Origin: JANPEZ01 sp031423155
GTDB lineage: Bacteria; Actinomycetota; UBA4738; HRBIN12
DNA: 12,324 nt
Direction: 5' to 3'
Assembly (NCBI GenBank): GCA_031423155.1
Contig: JANPEZ010000072.1
Coordinates: 1 to 12,324 of the forward strand
Shown: piece by piece, positions 6,215 to 12,324 of the stretch
Numbering within the stretch: position 1 is the stretch's first letter
Layout: each line of letters starts with the position of its first letter
Program-made: the position numbers and the translations under genes
The notes under the pieces: model-generated
What the model was told of the DNA's origin: nothing
The model's input: the letters and a program-made list of their open reading frames with translations, nothing else
The model's database searches: none

Positions 6215-7294
6215 ATGCGCAGGCTCGTTCTTCCCCTGATAGCTGTGTCTGTCGCCCTGTCCGCCTGCACGTTCTCGACCGGCGGCGCGACGGGCGCGAC
6301 GCGCAACGTCCAGGTGCCGACCGGGTCCGAGTCGGTCGTCGGGGTCGTCCAGAAGGTCCTGCCGGCGGTCGTGAACGTCACCACCGATCAGTTCCGTCAG
6401 GGAGGAGGGCAGGATCAGGGAGTTGGCACCGGCTTCATAGTGCGATCCGACGGAGTGATCGTTACCAACTGCCACGTGATCGAGCGTGCCTCCAAGATCA
6501 CGGTCTTCACCTCCGATGCATCCCCGCGGGAGCTGCCTGCCCGCGTGATCGGCGCCGACTGCGAGCACGACTTGGCGGTTCTCAAGGTGGATGCGAAGAA
6601 CCTGCCGACGGTGACCTTGGGGGACTCGGGTTCGCTGCAACTGGGTGAGACGGTGGTGGCGTTCGGATACGCCCTGGCTCTCGATGGAGGCCCGAGCGTG
6701 ACCACGGGCATCGTCTCCTCGCTCAATAGGACCATCGAGGCGCCCGATCCGGGCTGCGGCGATTCATGCGAGAACTTCACTCGGACCTACTCGAACGTGA
6801 TCCAGACCGATGCGGCGATCAACCCCGGCAACTCCGGCGGACCTCTCGTCAACCTGCGAGGGGAGGTTGTCGGGATCAACACGGCCGGCACGACCAGCGC
6901 GGAGAACATAGGCTTCGCTATCCCGATCGACGCGGCTAGGTCGACGATCACCGCCGCGGAGAAGGATCCGTTGGCCCCGACGGCCTACCTCGGAGTAGTG
7001 ACTCAACCCGTTACGCCCGCTCTTGCACTCCAGTTCGACCTAAGCGTTGATGCGGGCCTCTACGTGATCGATCTTTCGGCGGGTGCGCCTGCGGACGAGG
7101 CGGGACTTCGCCAGGGCGACGTGATCATCTCGGTCGCGGACCAGACGGTCAGCACCCCTGAGGAGCTGGGCAAGGTCCTGGAGGGGCTCGATCCCGAGCA
7201 GAAGGTGGCGGTCGGCTATGTGAGAGGCTCGGCCCCGAGCCGATCGGTGGAGGTCACATTGGGAACCAGGCCACTTCCCACCACGCTTCCCTGA
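6215..7294 (+). CDS. htrA: HtrA/DegP-type serine protease (S1C) with PDZ domain, lipoprotein
   Basis: 359 residues; the ATG has AGGAGG (6201-6206) eight bases upstream. A short basic-hydrophobic signal ends in the lipobox LSAC (Cys18), so it is probably an exported lipoprotein on the outer face of the membrane. The trypsin-like domain (about 40-245) carries the triad His87 (TNCHVI), Asp119 (EHDLAVLK) and Ser207 (GNSGGPL). One PDZ domain spans about 255-350, with the carboxylate-binding YLGV at 258-261 and GLRQGDVI at 297-304. It would degrade or refold damaged envelope proteins. Two extra cysteine pairs stand out: Cys86 beside the catalytic His and Cys116 near the Asp, plus Cys181/Cys185 in an inserted loop. 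Unlike many actinobacterial HtrAs it lacks a long cytoplasmic N-terminal region. A site-2 protease follows after 30 bases. Confidence 0.93.
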   Translation: MRRLVLPLIAVSVALSACTFSTGGATGATRNVQVPTGSESVVGVVQKVLPAVVNVTTDQFRQGGGQDQGVGTGFIVRSDGVIVTNCHVIERASKITVFTSDASPRELPARVIGADCEHDLAVLKVDAKNLPTVTLGDSGSLQLGETVVAFGYALALDGGPSVTTGIVSSLNRTIEAPDPGCGDSCENFTRTYSNVIQTDAAINPGNSGGPLVNLRGEVVGINTAGTTSAENIGFAIPIDAARSTITAAEKDPLAPTAYLGVVTQPVTPALALQFDLSVDAGLYVIDLSAGAPADEAGLRQGDVIISVADQTVSTPEELGKVLEGLDPEQKVAVGYVRGSAPSRSVEVTLGTRPLPTTLP

Positions 7295-7324
7295 AGCTGC
7301 CTGCGCGAAAGGTAGTCTTGGCCG

Positions 7325-8080
7325 GTGCGAGGATCCCGCTTGCCGGCCGGCCGGTTGTTCGGGATCCGACTGTGGCTCCACTGGTCTTGGTTCTTGGTTC
7401 TGGGCCTGGTCATCTGGATAGCCACTGCGGATCTCGCGACCCTCTACCCGGATCTAGGCCCTGTAGAACGGCTCCTGATGGGAAGCATCACCGGTACAGC
7501 ATTCTTCGGATGCCTCGCGATCCACGAGTCTGCGCACGCCGTCGTGGCTCGTCGTTTCGGCGTACACGTGGACGGGATCACGCTGTTCCTGTTCGGGGGC
7601 GTGGCCGAGATCCGGGGTGAACTCCCAACACCGGCCATGGAGTTCGCCGTAGCACTCGCGGGCCCGGCAACGTCGTTGGTTCTCGCAGGGCTCTGCGGCT
7701 TGGGTTCGATCTGGGTCGGCGGCCTCGGATGGACGGGAGCGGAGGGCGTTCTCCTCACCCTGGCAATGGTGAACACCGGGGTGGCGGTCTTCAACCTCGT
7801 CCCGGGGCTGCCTCTGGACGGGGGGCGACTACTTCGATCGGTCCTCTGGCGGACCTTCGGGCGTTTCGACCGGGCAACGAAGGTGGCATCGGGGGCCGGG
7901 AAGCTGCTGGGCGGATCGCTGTTCGCCGCGGGCACTATCCTGGCCCTCACGGGGTCCCCAAGGGGAGTTTGGTACCTGCCGATGGGCGTGTTCCTGTGGC
8001 TCCTTGCCCGAGCCTCCGGGAGAGCCAGCGCTCCGGGAGGGGTCGCTCGGTTAGCCTTGGAGGATCGTGAAGGCAACTGA
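7325..8080 (+). CDS. Site-2 protease family intramembrane zinc metalloprotease (M50)
   Basis: 251 residues, GTG start at 7325; only a weak GAAAGG (7307-7312) precedes it, so coupling to the protease upstream is possible. Zinc-site motif HESAH (67-71, catalytic Glu68) and the second motif N-L-V-P-G-L-P-L-D-G-G (157-167, Asp165 ligand) are intact. About six hydrophobic segments are visible (roughly 19-36, 52-76, 104-132, 142-160, 195-208, 216-230). It lacks the PDZ domain of RseP types and the C-terminal CBS pair of many SpoIVFB-like proteins, so it is a minimal core enzyme. Such proteases cut membrane-bound anti-sigma factors or other transmembrane proteins. The GTG of trmI follows after 12 bases, suggesting one transcript. 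The target is not identifiable. Confidence 0.9.
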   Translation: MRGSRLPAGRLFGIRLWLHWSWFLVLGLVIWIATADLATLYPDLGPVERLLMGSITGTAFFGCLAIHESAHAVVARRFGVHVDGITLFLFGGVAEIRGELPTPAMEFAVALAGPATSLVLAGLCGLGSIWVGGLGWTGAEGVLLTLAMVNTGVAVFNLVPGLPLDGGRLLRSVLWRTFGRFDRATKVASGAGKLLGGSLFAAGTILALTGSPRGVWYLPMGVFLWLLARASGRASAPGGVARLALEDREGN

Positions 8081-8092
8081 GGCAGACGGCAC

Positions 8093-8908
8093 GTGAGCGC
8101 GCCCTTCGAATCGGGAGAGCGCGTGATGTTCGTGGATGCCCGCGGGCGTAGCTACCTCGTGAAGCTGCATACGGGCGGGACCTTCCACACACATGGGGGA
8201 ACCCTCGCCCACGATCTGGTTCTAGGCCGGCCCGAGGGCACCACGCTCGAGACCGAGAAGGGGATGGTTCTCACGGTATTTCGGCCGCGCCTGGCTGACG
8301 TCGTCTTGAAGATGCCGAGAGGCGCCCAGGTCGTGTATCCGAAGGACCTCGGGACGATCGTGGTCTATGCGGACATCTTCCCGGGGGCCCGCGTGTTGGA
8401 GGCGGGGACCGGTTCGGGCGCTCTGACCTTGGCGCTGTGCCGGGCAGCCGGGGCCGAGGGCAGGGTCGTCTCATACGAGATGCGCGAGGAGCACCAGGTT
8501 CAGGCCATCGCGAACATCGAGGCCTTCCACGGCAAGATCCCCGATCAGCTCGAACTCCGCTCGGGGGACGTGCGTGAAGTGGCCTTGACCGGGGAGCGCT
8601 ACGACCGGGCGGTCTTGGACCTGCCCGAGCCCTTCGGCGTCCTGGAGGCACTCAGGCAGGTCCTGGAGCCCGGCGGCATCGTCTGCGCGTACCTGCCAAC
8701 GACGATCCAGGTTCAGCAGCTGGTCCTGGCGCTGGAGCAGCAGGGCTACCATCACGAGGAGACGTTCGAGACCATGCACCGCTCCTGGCACGTCACGCAC
8801 CGCAGCGTGCGCCCGGACCACCGCATGATCGGCCACACCGGATTCCTGACCATAGGCAGGCTGATGCCGGCCGTGCCTGGATCCGGGTCGGCTACATACC
8901 CGCCTTAA
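8093..8908 (+). CDS. trmI: tRNA (adenine-58-N1)-methyltransferase TrmI
   Basis: 271 residues with a GTG start; TGAGGC (8078-8083), overlapping the previous stop, lies nine bases upstream. An N-terminal beta domain (1-85) ends in AQVVYPKDLG (78-87), a family signature. The SAM-binding Rossmann domain has VLEAGTGSGALT (101-112, motif I), Glu129 at the end of the second strand, GDV (158-160), and the catalytic-region DLPEP (176-180). The C-terminal R-x-W ... R-P-x-x-R-x-x-GHTGFL (230-252) matches bacterial and archaeal TrmI. It makes m1A58 in the T-loop of tRNA using SAM, as a tetramer in the cytosol. In mycobacteria the orthologue (Rv2118c) also sits upstream of the proteasomal ATPase, so the synteny confirms the assignment. 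Confidence 0.93.
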   Translation: MSAPFESGERVMFVDARGRSYLVKLHTGGTFHTHGGTLAHDLVLGRPEGTTLETEKGMVLTVFRPRLADVVLKMPRGAQVVYPKDLGTIVVYADIFPGARVLEAGTGSGALTLALCRAAGAEGRVVSYEMREEHQVQAIANIEAFHGKIPDQLELRSGDVREVALTGERYDRAVLDLPEPFGVLEALRQVLEPGGIVCAYLPTTIQVQQLVLALEQQGYHHEETFETMHRSWHVTHRSVRPDHRMIGHTGFLTIGRLMPAVPGSGSATYPP

Positions 8909-8971
8909 GGCATTACCCATCGCATGATGGATGACGTATGAATCCATAGGCGCTTCGTCACCCTGGCGAGC

Positions 8972-8977
8972 CATAAT
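8972..8977 (+). promoter_or_regulatory. -10 box for the arc-dop(-pup) unit
   Basis: CATAAT differs from the TATAAT consensus only at the first base. It lies 22 bases before the ATG at 9000 and 64 bases after the trmI stop. A predicted start near 8984 leaves room for GGAGGT (8990-8995). No clear -35 hexamer is seen at 16-18 bases. The box helps decide the start of the ATPase gene, because in-frame ATGs at 8931 and 8976 would lie before or inside the promoter. Confidence 0.45.
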
Positions 8978-8999
8978 GGAGCTTCCAACGGAGGTGCAG

Positions 9000-10739
9000 A
9001 TGCCCGATCAGCGGGAGTCGGCCGAACAGTTCGAGAAGCAGGCCCACGAGCTGCAGACCCAGATCAAGTTCCTCGAGGACGAGATCGGACTGCTCAGGCG
9101 CCGGCTCACGAACGCTCCCCGTCAGGTCACGATCTTGGAGGAGAAGCTTCTCGAGACGCGGAACGACCTGGCTAAGGCCATCTCTCAGAACGAGAAGCTG
9201 GCAGGAGCCCTGCGCGCCGAGCGCGAGAAGATCGAAGCCCTCGCCGAAGAGGTCGCCAAGCTGAGCCAGCCTCCGGCCTCTTTCGGGGTCTTCCTCGGGG
9301 CCAACGAGGACGGCTCGCTCGATGTCTTCACGTCCGGACGCAAGATGCGGGTGAACGTAGCGCCGGATCTGGATACCAAGCGATTGCATCCGGGTACCCA
9401 GCTGATCCTGAACGACGCCCTCAACGTGGTCGAGATCTTGGAGCCCGACCGCCAGGGCGAGGTCGTGAAGGTCAAAGACAAGCTCGGTTCCGACAGGGTG
9501 GTGGTCGTCGGACGCGGCGACGAACAGATGGTCGCCACGTTGGCGATGGGACTTCAGGAGCAGGGCGTTCGCACCGGAGACGTTCTCATGTACGACCAGC
9601 GCTCCGGCGTGGCGCTGGAGAAACTCCCGAAGGAAGAGGTCCAGGAGCTGGTCTTGGAGGAGATCCCGGACGTCAGCTACGAGGACATCGGCGGGCTAGA
9701 GGGTCAGATCGAGTCGATCCGCGACGCCGTGGAGCTGCCGTTCCTATACGCCGAGCTCTTCCTGGAGCACGAGCTCGAGGCCCCCAAGGGCATCCTTCTC
9801 TACGGTCCTCCCGGCTGCGGCAAGACGCTCATCGCGAAAGCGGTGGCCAAGTCCCTCGCTGAGAAGGTCGCAGAGCGAACGGGGCGTGAGGACGCGCGGT
9901 CCTACTTCCTCAACGTCAAGGGACCCGAGCTGCTCAACAAGTACGTCGGCGAGACCGAGCGGCAGATACGCGAGATCTTCCAGCGCGCGAAGGAGCGCAG
10001 CGAAGAGGGCCTGCCGGTCATCGTCTTCTTCGACGAGATGGACTCGATCTTCCGAACGCGTGGAACAGGGATCTCGAGCGACGTGGAATCCACGATCGTT
10101 CCCCAGCTGCTCAGCGAACTCGACGGGGTGGAAACCCTTAAGAACGTGATCGTGATCGGGGCCTCCAACCGCGAGGACCTGATCGACCCGGCGATCTTGA
10201 GACCGGGGCGTCTCGACGTGAAGATCAAGATCGAGCGTCCGGACGCGGCCCAGGCCAAGGACATCATGGCGAAATACTTGCACCCGGTCGTGCCCATCCA
10301 CCCCGACGAGGTCGAGAAGTACGGCGACGGTCAGCACGCCTGCGCCCGGATGATCGAGAAGACCATCGAGCAGATGTACGAGCCGAACGACCGCAACCGG
10401 TTCCTGGAAGTCACCTACGCCAGCGGCGACAAGGAGATCCTCTACTTCAAGGACTTCAACTCCGGGGCCATGATCGAGAACATCGTTCGCCGCGCGAAGA
10501 AGGACGCCATCAAGCGCTTCCTGTCCACGGGCGAGAAGGGCATCAAGTCCGAGGACCTCTTCCACGCCATCCGCGATGAATTCAAGGAGAACGAGGACCT
10601 GCCCAACACGACCAACCCCGATGACTGGGCCCGCATCTCGGGCAAGAAGGGCGAGCGCATCGTGTACGTGCGCACGCTCCTTGGCGACGACGGCGACGGC
10701 CGGCAGGTGGAGCGCGTCAGCGCCGGCCAGTACCTCTAG
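9000..10739 (+). CDS. arc: Proteasome-associated AAA+ ATPase ARC/Mpa
   Basis: 579 residues from the ATG at 9000 (GGAGGT at 8990-8995), against about 590-610 in Rhodococcus ARC and mycobacterial Mpa. Order: N-terminal coiled coil (about 5-90), which in Mpa binds Pup; tandem OB folds (about 93-210); AAA+ module with Walker A GPPGCGKT (269-276), pore loop KYVGE (314-318), Walker B VIVFFDE (340-346), sensor-1 Asn390 and RPGR (401-404). The C-terminus ends G-Q-Y-L, the tail that docks in the 20S core and opens its gate. It unfolds pupylated proteins and threads them into the proteasome, as a cytosolic hexamer. dop starts three bases after its stop, so both are probably co-translated. In-frame ATGs at 8931 and 8976 are less likely starts. 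Confidence 0.96.
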   Translation: MPDQRESAEQFEKQAHELQTQIKFLEDEIGLLRRRLTNAPRQVTILEEKLLETRNDLAKAISQNEKLAGALRAEREKIEALAEEVAKLSQPPASFGVFLGANEDGSLDVFTSGRKMRVNVAPDLDTKRLHPGTQLILNDALNVVEILEPDRQGEVVKVKDKLGSDRVVVVGRGDEQMVATLAMGLQEQGVRTGDVLMYDQRSGVALEKLPKEEVQELVLEEIPDVSYEDIGGLEGQIESIRDAVELPFLYAELFLEHELEAPKGILLYGPPGCGKTLIAKAVAKSLAEKVAERTGREDARSYFLNVKGPELLNKYVGETERQIREIFQRAKERSEEGLPVIVFFDEMDSIFRTRGTGISSDVESTIVPQLLSELDGVETLKNVIVIGASNREDLIDPAILRPGRLDVKIKIERPDAAQAKDIMAKYLHPVVPIHPDEVEKYGDGQHACARMIEKTIEQMYEPNDRNRFLEVTYASGDKEILYFKDFNSGAMIENIVRRAKKDAIKRFLSTGEKGIKSEDLFHAIRDEFKENEDLPNTTNPDDWARISGKKGERIVYVRTLLGDDGDGRQVERVSAGQYL

Positions 10740-10742
10740 GCC

Positions 10743-12230
10743 GTGGCCATCGAGAAGGTCTTCGGCACCGAGACCGAGTACGGGATAGCCGCGGCGGGGT
10801 CCCCGGACTTCAACCCGGTGCTGTCGTCCTCGATCTTGATCAGCACCTACGCCGGGTCGCTGCGCAGGATCCGCTGGGACTACGAGCAGGAATCTCCCAT
10901 GCGCGATGCCCGCGGTTTCGAGCCCGTACAGGCTCCCCGCGAGATGAGCGAGGAGGACCTGGGGCTGGCCAACGTGTCTCTGCCCAACGGGGCCCGCTAC
11001 TACGTGGACCACGCCCATCCGGAGTACTCCACCCCCGAGTGCCTGAGCGCCAGGGACCTGGTCGTGCACGACAAGGCCGGCGAGCGGATCCTGGAGCGTT
11101 CCCTCGAGGAGCTGGACCGCTCCGGCCTGCCCAGCGCGAAGCTGTCGATCTACAAGAACAACTCAGACGGCAAGGGCAACTCGTACGGGACCCATGAGAA
11201 CTACCTCGTGGACAGGGCCACACCTTTCGGCGACATCGTTCGCGACCTCACCCCGTTCTTCGTATCCAGGCAGGTCTTCACCGGCGCGGGCAAGCTCGGG
11301 GCGGAGGCTCAGTGGGACGAGCGAGGCTCGACCATCTACCAACTGACGCAGCGCGCCGACTTCTTCGAAACCGAGGTGGGTCTGGAGACTACGCTGAAGC
11401 GTCCGATCATCAATACCCGCGACGAACCCCACGCGGATCCGGAGAAGTACCGGCGGCTCCACGTGATCATCGGTGACGCGAACATGTGCGAGGTCGCGAC
11501 GTATCTGAAGATAGGAACGACGGCCATAGTCCTGAAGATGATCGAGGACGCTTTCCTTCCCGACCTGTCGCTGGCGAACCCTGTTCAAGCGCTGCATGAG
11601 ATCTCGCGTGACATCTCGTGCACCGCAAGGGTTCCCATGGCTGACGACCGGCGCCTCACGGCCATCCAGATCCAGTGGGAGTACCTCGAGCATGCCAAGA
11701 AGTACGTCGAGCGCGAGGACGACACTCCTGAGAATCGGGACATCATCGGCAGGTGGGAGCAGATCCTCACGACATTGGAATCGGAGCCGCTAACCCTGCA
11801 CCGCGAACTGGACTGGGTAGCCAAGTACCGCCTGCTGGAGGGCTTCCGTGAGCGAGACGGGCTGGAGTGGCGCGACCACAAACTCCGGGCCATCGACCTT
11901 CAGTACCACGACGTTCGCCGCGACAAGGGGCTGTACAACCGCCTGGCCGCTACCGGAAAGGTCGAGAGGCTCGTCACCGACGAGGAGATCGACGAAGCCA
12001 TGATGGAGCCCCCCACCGATACCAGGGCGTATTTCCGCGGCAGATGCATCGCCAAGTATCGGGATGCCATCGCTGCGGCATCCTGGGATTCGCTCATAGT
12101 CGACACTGGCAACGACGCGCTCCAGAGGATCCCGATGAGAGAACCCCTGCGGGGCACGAAGGCTCATGTCGACGATCTGCTGGCTCGCGCTGTAGACGCG
12201 GCTACCCTGGTGGACCTACTTCAGACCTAA
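10743..12230 (+). CDS. dop: Pup deamidase/depupylase Dop
   Basis: 495 residues, near the 499 of the mycobacterial enzyme; GTG start three bases after the arc stop, with no strong ribosome binding site, so coupled translation is likely. Motifs of the glutamine-synthetase-like fold: GTETEYGI (8-15, Glu10 and Glu12 for Mg-ATP), RWDYEQESPMRDARGF (44-59), YYVDHAHPEYSTPEC (86-100) with Asp89 in the place of the proposed catalytic Asp, and downstream SYGTHENYL, KRPIINTRDEPHAD, RRLHVIIGDAN, TDTRAYFRG and AAASWDS. The N-terminal segment and the region after RGF are typical of Dop, not of the ligase PafA. Dop turns the C-terminal Gln of Pup to Glu and also removes Pup from substrates. It is followed by pup, as in most actinobacterial proteasome loci. 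Confidence 0.96.
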   Translation: MAIEKVFGTETEYGIAAAGSPDFNPVLSSSILISTYAGSLRRIRWDYEQESPMRDARGFEPVQAPREMSEEDLGLANVSLPNGARYYVDHAHPEYSTPECLSARDLVVHDKAGERILERSLEELDRSGLPSAKLSIYKNNSDGKGNSYGTHENYLVDRATPFGDIVRDLTPFFVSRQVFTGAGKLGAEAQWDERGSTIYQLTQRADFFETEVGLETTLKRPIINTRDEPHADPEKYRRLHVIIGDANMCEVATYLKIGTTAIVLKMIEDAFLPDLSLANPVQALHEISRDISCTARVPMADDRRLTAIQIQWEYLEHAKKYVEREDDTPENRDIIGRWEQILTTLESEPLTLHRELDWVAKYRLLEGFRERDGLEWRDHKLRAIDLQYHDVRRDKGLYNRLAATGKVERLVTDEEIDEAMMEPPTDTRAYFRGRCIAKYRDAIAAASWDSLIVDTGNDALQRIPMREPLRGTKAHVDDLLARAVDAATLVDLLQT

Positions 12231-12253
12231 GCCTTTCGAGCCGATTCCCTCGT

Positions 12254-12259
12254 TAGGAT
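12254..12259 (+). promoter_or_regulatory. Possible -10 box before pup
   Basis: TAGGAT lies 33 bases upstream of the pup ATG, in the 56-base gap after dop. No good -35 is visible at normal spacing. It could give pup extra transcription beyond the upstream unit, which would suit a protein needed in large molar excess. This rests on a single hexamer. Confidence 0.25.
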
Positions 12260-12286
12260 AGGGAGCCCCCGCGCTAGGAGAAGACG

Positions 12287-12324
12287 ATGCCCGAGCAGGA
12301 ACAGAAGAAGATCCAGAAGAAGGG
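12287..12324 (+). CDS. pup: Prokaryotic ubiquitin-like protein Pup, first codons only
   Basis: The ATG at 12287 is preceded by AGGAG (12276-12280) at six bases. Only twelve full codons are in the window, reading MPEQEQKKIQKK and then running off the edge. Pup is about 60-70 residues, disordered and highly charged, starting with a similar Gln/Glu/Lys-rich stretch, and is normally the gene immediately after dop. The C-terminal Gly-Gly-Gln or Glu that defines Pup lies outside the window, so the call depends on position and the charged start. Confidence 0.78.
   Translation, partial: MPEQEQKKIQKK

Noticed and set aside
8917..8930. Small hairpin CCATC-GCAT-GATGG after trmI
   Set aside because: It has a five-pair stem with no T-run; insufficient as a terminator.
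9744..11069. Minus-strand open frame of 441 codons opposite arc and dop
   Set aside because: It spans the boundary of two unmistakable proteasome genes and has the composition expected of a codon-bias shadow.
1..12324. CRISPR arrays, tRNA or rRNA genes, insertion sequences, attachment sites
   Set aside because: No regularly spaced repeats, tRNA-like cloverleaf, transposase motifs or terminal repeats were seen; the window is densely packed with ordinary coding genes.

Overview
This is high-GC DNA (by eye about two-thirds G+C) that reads almost entirely on the + strand. A Pup-proteasome locus (trmI, ARC/Mpa-type ATPase, dop and the first codons of pup) points strongly to Actinomycetota. The GTG and TTG starts, a lipobox-bearing HtrA protease and direct arc-dop adjacency fit that group. 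An uncultured or deep-branching lineage is possible, but the sequence alone does not name one.

Layout. (1) Bases 1-783 are the 3' end of a YtcJ-like amidohydrolase. (2) Bases 841-6144 hold a probable C1/demethylation operon. An extended -10 promoter with a perfect 18-bp palindromic operator precedes a Rieske non-heme iron oxygenase. Two tandem GcvT/DmdA-like tetrahydrofolate-dependent methyltransferase paralogues follow, then a small eight-cysteine MetV-like protein and a MetF-like methylenetetrahydrofolate reductase; the last two overlap by four bases. (3) Bases 6215-8080 hold a lipoprotein HtrA-type serine protease followed by a site-2 (M50) intramembrane metalloprotease. (4) Bases 8093-12324 hold tRNA m1A58 methyltransferase, proteasomal ATPase, Pup deamidase/depupylase and the start of pup. 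The proteasome core genes presumably lie beyond the right edge.

How they may work together. The Rieske enzyme resembles the oxygenases that N-demethylate quaternary amines. GcvT/DmdA-like proteins move methyl or methylene groups onto tetrahydrofolate, and a MetVF-type reductase interconverts methyl- and methylene-tetrahydrofolate. Together they look like a self-contained route for stripping methyl groups from an unidentified N-, O- or S-methylated compound and feeding them into the folate C1 pool. The substrate cannot be read from the sequence, and no Rieske reductase is present in the window. This cluster is the most promising candidate here for an undescribed pathway. The proteasome part is well-known biology in a compact arrangement.
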